Positions 61,465 through 64,000 of a DNA stretch of 64,000 nucleotides are shown piece after piece. The notes under the pieces were generated by a model. It was not told the origin of the DNA. It saw only the letters and a list, made by a program, of their open reading frames with translations, and did no database searches. A program made the translations under genes and the position numbers. The DNA is from Shimia thalassica (GTDB lineage Bacteria; Pseudomonadota; Alphaproteobacteria; Rhodobacterales; Rhodobacteraceae), in the NCBI RefSeq assembly GCF_001458215.1, contig NZ_CYTW01000001.1, forward strand, positions 1,550,001-1,614,000. Direction: 5' to 3'. Numbering within the stretch: position 1 is the first letter of the stretch; the number at the start of each line of letters is the position of its first letter.

Positions 61465-61481
61465 ACATTTATACAAAATGT
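61465..61481. promoter_or_regulatory. Inverted repeat upstream of the MBL-fold gene
   Basis: ACATTT-ATACA-AAATGT is a perfect 6-bp inverted repeat 24 bases before the ATG, inside the probable promoter, and is AT-rich against the local background. It could be an operator of a local regulator, none of which is in view. Confidence 0.45.
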
Positions 61482-61563
61482 CGTTTTTTTGACGTTCGGT
61501 CAATGCCACGGACTTTTTGGGGGGGCATGAGGCGGGTATTTCAGACCGTCAGACGTGGAAACA

Positions 61564-61582
61564 CCCTCCCGAAACGAGAGGG
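61564..61582 (-). terminator. Hairpin after the glyoxalase-related gene
   Basis: On the minus strand CCCTCTCG pairs with CGGGAGGG (one T-G pair) around TTT, then TGTTTCC. It lies 9 bases after the stop of the gene ending at 61591. Confidence 0.55.
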
Positions 61583-61590
61583 GGTTTGGG

Positions 61591-62019
61591 CTAGAAGTCG
61601 AGTTGCAGTTGGGGGTGCCCGTCACTTGTGTGTTCGGCGGAATGACCTTTGGGGCCAACAGTGCCGCGAATACGCGACCGGTGGTTTGAAAAACTGTCAA
61701 AGGCGACCACATCAATGGCTTCGTCCAGATCCAAACCGACCCGCACCCAACCCGGCCGGACAAGCGCAACATCAACCACCGTCGCGCGAAAGGGTTGGGA
61801 CAGATACTTGCCCGTGACCCTGTCGCCCGGTGCCCAGCTTGGGGCAGGGGCGGCAGCGATGGCGGCGGACATGGCATTCCAGTCGCGAAAGCCATAGCGA
61901 TGGGCGATCAACTCAAGCGACTTTGCATGACCAATCTTCTGTCCTTTGGCGGTCATCTTGGCACGCAGCCGTTTGGCCTGGTCTTTGGCGCCTTGGGCTG
62001 TTGGAAACGGGGGGTTCAT
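61591..62019 (-). CDS. Glyoxalase-related (Glyoxalase_8-like) protein
   Basis: A 142-residue protein. The N-terminal helix pair (QAKRLRAKMTAKGQKIGHAKSLELIAHRYGFRDWNAM) matches a domain often annotated glyoxalase-related; the second half, from WAPGDRVTGKYLSQPF on, is strand-rich and may bind small ligands. ATG 62019 follows GGAGGTCG and overlaps the MATE stop (ATGA), indicating coupled translation after the transporter gene. Function unknown. Confidence 0.75.
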   Translation of the reverse strand: MNPPFPTAQGAKDQAKRLRAKMTAKGQKIGHAKSLELIAHRYGFRDWNAMSAAIAAAPAPSWAPGDRVTGKYLSQPFRATVVDVALVRPGWVRVGLDLDEAIDVVAFDSFSNHRSRIRGTVGPKGHSAEHTSDGHPQLQLDF

Positions 62020-63407
62020 TGTGCGACCTCCGTCTCGGGATGGAAGATACCCCACCTCTTGTCTGAGGTCTGGGCCAGTTTCCAAAGCACCAATCCAGTC
62101 AAACCCAGCAGCATCACCTCTGCTATGGGTCCCGCATACCAGATGCCGATTTCACCAAACACAAGCGGCAAGGCAAAGGTCAGCGGAATGGCAAACGCAT
62201 AGGTTTTGGTTAGCCCCAATATCGCGGCATTAGCGGCCGACCCTATGGCCTGAAAATATGAGGCGATCATCATCAGCGGCCCCATAAGAAAGAAGACACA
62301 AGTCATGATCGGGAGAACGCGCACCACTTCTGACACAACAGCGGGATAATTCACAAAGGCAAGCGCGATTTCGGCAGGGAACGACATCACGATAATCTGC
62401 ACCCCCAAACAATAGATCGTGGCGACCCAAAGAGCGACGCGCAAACTGGCGTCGGATCGTTGCCAGAGCTGTGCTCCGAAATTGTTGCCCGTGATTGTCT
62501 GCATCGCAAAGGACAGCCCCAACAAAGGCAGGAAAGCAAAGGTGATCACCCGTGTGATGATGCCATAGGCCGACACTGTGCTGGGATAGTTTGGACTACC
62601 AACCCATTGTAACGACGAAATAATGGCAGCAGAGCCCAGAGCAACGCCAATGAAGTTCAAACTTTGCGGCGCCCCGAGGACAAGCATCTGTTTCCAGTAT
62701 CGGCCAAGCGAAAACCGGATCAACGAAGACAGGCGCAACGGGGTTGTCGCAAACAGGCGAAACGTCAGAATGATCGCAAAAGCGAGCGCCTGAGCCGCCG
62801 CCGTGCCGTAGGCTGATCCAGCCACGCCCCAATCAAATACCGCGATCAGAAGATAGTTGAACCCGATGTTGGCGATGGACACAAAGAGGCTCATACCGGC
62901 CATGAACCCCACGCGGCCTTCGTTGCGAAGCGCATCTGAATTCACCGACAACACAAACAACAGCGGGGAAAAGAAAACGGTGATCCGAAGATAGACCAAT
63001 CCCATTTCTGCCAAGGTGTCAGACCCACCAGCCACGAGAAGCGCCATCGGTTGCCCGAGGAAGAAAAACACAAGGATCAGCCCTGCACCAAGCGAGAGCG
63101 CCAGACCATGCGCTCCGGCAAAGACAGCCCGCGCATTGTGCAAGTCGTCTGCCCCGAGAAACCGTGCAAGAACACTGGACATTCCGTTTGAAACCAGCGT
63201 CGAAAGCGCGACAATCAGCATATAGATCGGAAACATCAAAGTAACCGCAGCCAGCGCATCGGGGCCAACAAAGATGCCCAGAAACAGCGCATCCGCCACG
63301 GACAGAAGTCCATTCATCGCCATTACGAAAATGATCGGCAATGCAGTTTTGACATAAATGGCGCCAAGTGGGCCATGTGTGAAAGAATTTGTGCGAGAGT
63401 CAGACAT
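62016..63407 (-). CDS. MATE family efflux transporter
   Basis: A 463-residue, 12-helix multidrug and toxin extrusion protein (Na+ or H+ antiporter). Two similar halves are seen, each with a short cytoplasmic loop (MNGLLSVADALFLGIFVGPDALAAVTLMFPI, then IGVALGSAAIISSLQWVGS; the start is SLLSVADALF-like as in the NorM/DinF branch). ATG 63407 is followed by SDSRTNSFTHGP. It precedes and overlaps the glyoxalase-related gene. Substrate unknown. Confidence 0.9.
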   Translation of the reverse strand: MSDSRTNSFTHGPLGAIYVKTALPIIFVMAMNGLLSVADALFLGIFVGPDALAAVTLMFPIYMLIVALSTLVSNGMSSVLARFLGADDLHNARAVFAGAHGLALSLGAGLILVFFFLGQPMALLVAGGSDTLAEMGLVYLRITVFFSPLLFVLSVNSDALRNEGRVGFMAGMSLFVSIANIGFNYLLIAVFDWGVAGSAYGTAAAQALAFAIILTFRLFATTPLRLSSLIRFSLGRYWKQMLVLGAPQSLNFIGVALGSAAIISSLQWVGSPNYPSTVSAYGIITRVITFAFLPLLGLSFAMQTITGNNFGAQLWQRSDASLRVALWVATIYCLGVQIIVMSFPAEIALAFVNYPAVVSEVVRVLPIMTCVFFLMGPLMMIASYFQAIGSAANAAILGLTKTYAFAIPLTFALPLVFGEIGIWYAGPIAEVMLLGLTGLVLWKLAQTSDKRWGIFHPETEVAQ

Positions 63408-63647
63408 GTCTCGTATCCCTTTATCAGCATCGCGCAGAAAAAGATGGGACCCGCATTACCATCCGCGCGACATGCGGAAAGAGCATTAGAGATGTCTTCT
63501 ATAGAACTTTACCAAGACTAACGTCAGCGGGAGGCAGGCGTCTATAGCCTGCGCCTCACCTAATGGGAACATGTTTGGCCGTCAAGACCTTTGTTAAACG
63601 CAGTCGAAACGGAACGGAGTGGTCTCTGGATCGCTTCGGGCGGGACC

Positions 63648-64000
63648 TTAACGCAGCCAGAATCCGTTGCGTTTGATGGTATTCCGGATGGCTTGCTCTT
63701 TGCGGGGCAGGTGATCCTGGTCAAACAGGTCACGGACTTTCTGACCGCGCCCCTGATAGATCATGCGCTTCATCGCATCGTGCTGTTTGAGCACCTTCTT
63801 CACCTTGTTGGGGGCTGAAACCTCTTCAAGGACCTCAACCACCTTGTCGCTTTCACGCGCATAAAGAAGTGGAAGCAGGCGATAGTGGCAGGTGACATCC
63901 CCGTCCAGATACCCATCTGGCAAGGCATCGCGTCCGCCACCAAAGGAATGGATCACAAGTGGCAATGCGATCTGGTCAAGCCACGGATGCAGTGGTTGGC
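63648..64000 (-). CDS. Hypothetical protein, 5' end beyond the window
   Basis: At least 116 residues read without a stop from the right edge to a TAA at 63648. The visible end is basic (KVKKVLKQHDAMKRMIYQGRG, KEQAIRNTIKRNGFWLR), with WLDQIALPLVIHSFGGGRDALP near the edge. A TTG at 63965 could start the gene, but the frame is open beyond it, so the start is probably outside. No domain recognised. Confidence 0.55.
   Translation of the reverse strand, partial: QPLHPWLDQIALPLVIHSFGGGRDALPDGYLDGDVTCHYRLLPLLYARESDKVVEVLEEVSAPNKVKKVLKQHDAMKRMIYQGRGQKVRDLFDQDHLPRKEQAIRNTIKRNGFWLR

Noticed and set aside
1..64000. CRISPR arrays, insertion sequences, phage genes and rRNA
   Set aside because: No spaced direct-repeat array, transposase, integrase or rRNA motif was seen anywhere in the window.

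Overview
The window is a high-GC, gene-dense chromosomal segment of an alphaproteobacterium, most likely a marine Rhodobacterales (Roseobacter-group) species. The evidence is protein resemblance (heterotetrameric sarcosine oxidase, a RibBX-type hybrid, MmcB, CarD, a roseobacter-like RpoH, lineage-restricted small DUF6324- and DUF6476-like proteins), a LexA box of the alphaproteobacterial GTTC-N7-GTTC type, and a tRNA-His without an encoded G-1 and with A73. No insertion sequence, prophage, CRISPR array or rRNA is visible. Both ends cut a gene: a TadG-like von Willebrand protein on the left and an unrecognised protein on the right.

Layout. 1-9.6 kb: TadG-like protein, glutamate dehydrogenase, a GFA-like protein, the soxBDAG sarcosine oxidase operon and a small secreted protein; the enzymes point to amino-acid and methylated-amine catabolism. 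9.6-16.3 kb: dnaG-rpoD macromolecular synthesis block, followed by an AT-richer nuclease-like ORF overlapping the rpoD stop, a haloalkane dehalogenase and a YjbQ protein. 16.5-26.8 kb: nrdR-ribD, ribE and ribB(X)-ribH-nusB on the plus strand, interrupted by two minus-strand inserts: a capsule block (kpsS, export lipoprotein, kpsC) and a hydroxyproline epimerase. 26.8-35.8 kb: M20 amidohydrolase, an ArsR/SRPBCC operon with a candidate operator, SOS-type mmcB, tRNA-His, rluD and rpoH.

35.8-46.4 kb: membrane dipeptidase, DksA-like protein, cold-shock protein, oligoendopeptidase F, FAH-family enzyme, lysophospholipase/SCP2 pair, SUV3-like helicase with an Hsp15-like S4 protein, ferredoxin. 46.6-53.8 kb: carD, divergent cobS/cobT (nucleotide-loop assembly of cobalamin), a Kef-type antiporter, a divergent asnC/hppD pair around a 17-bp palindrome (tyrosine catabolism), and an acyltransferase. 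53.9-64 kb: arylsulfatase, a 791-residue envelope protein that looks like a PilM/GspL-to-PilP/GspC fusion, a SIMPL protein, O-acetylhomoserine sulfhydrylase, a secreted metallo-beta-lactamase-fold enzyme, and a MATE transporter translationally coupled to a glyoxalase-related protein.

The signals most worth follow-up are the envelope-spanning fusion protein, the perfect intrinsic terminator lying inside the 5' end of kpsC, the nuclease-like ORF attached to rpoD, mutually exclusive hairpins in the rpoD leader, and several perfect inverted repeats next to regulators. All functional calls come from reading motifs; no database search was possible.
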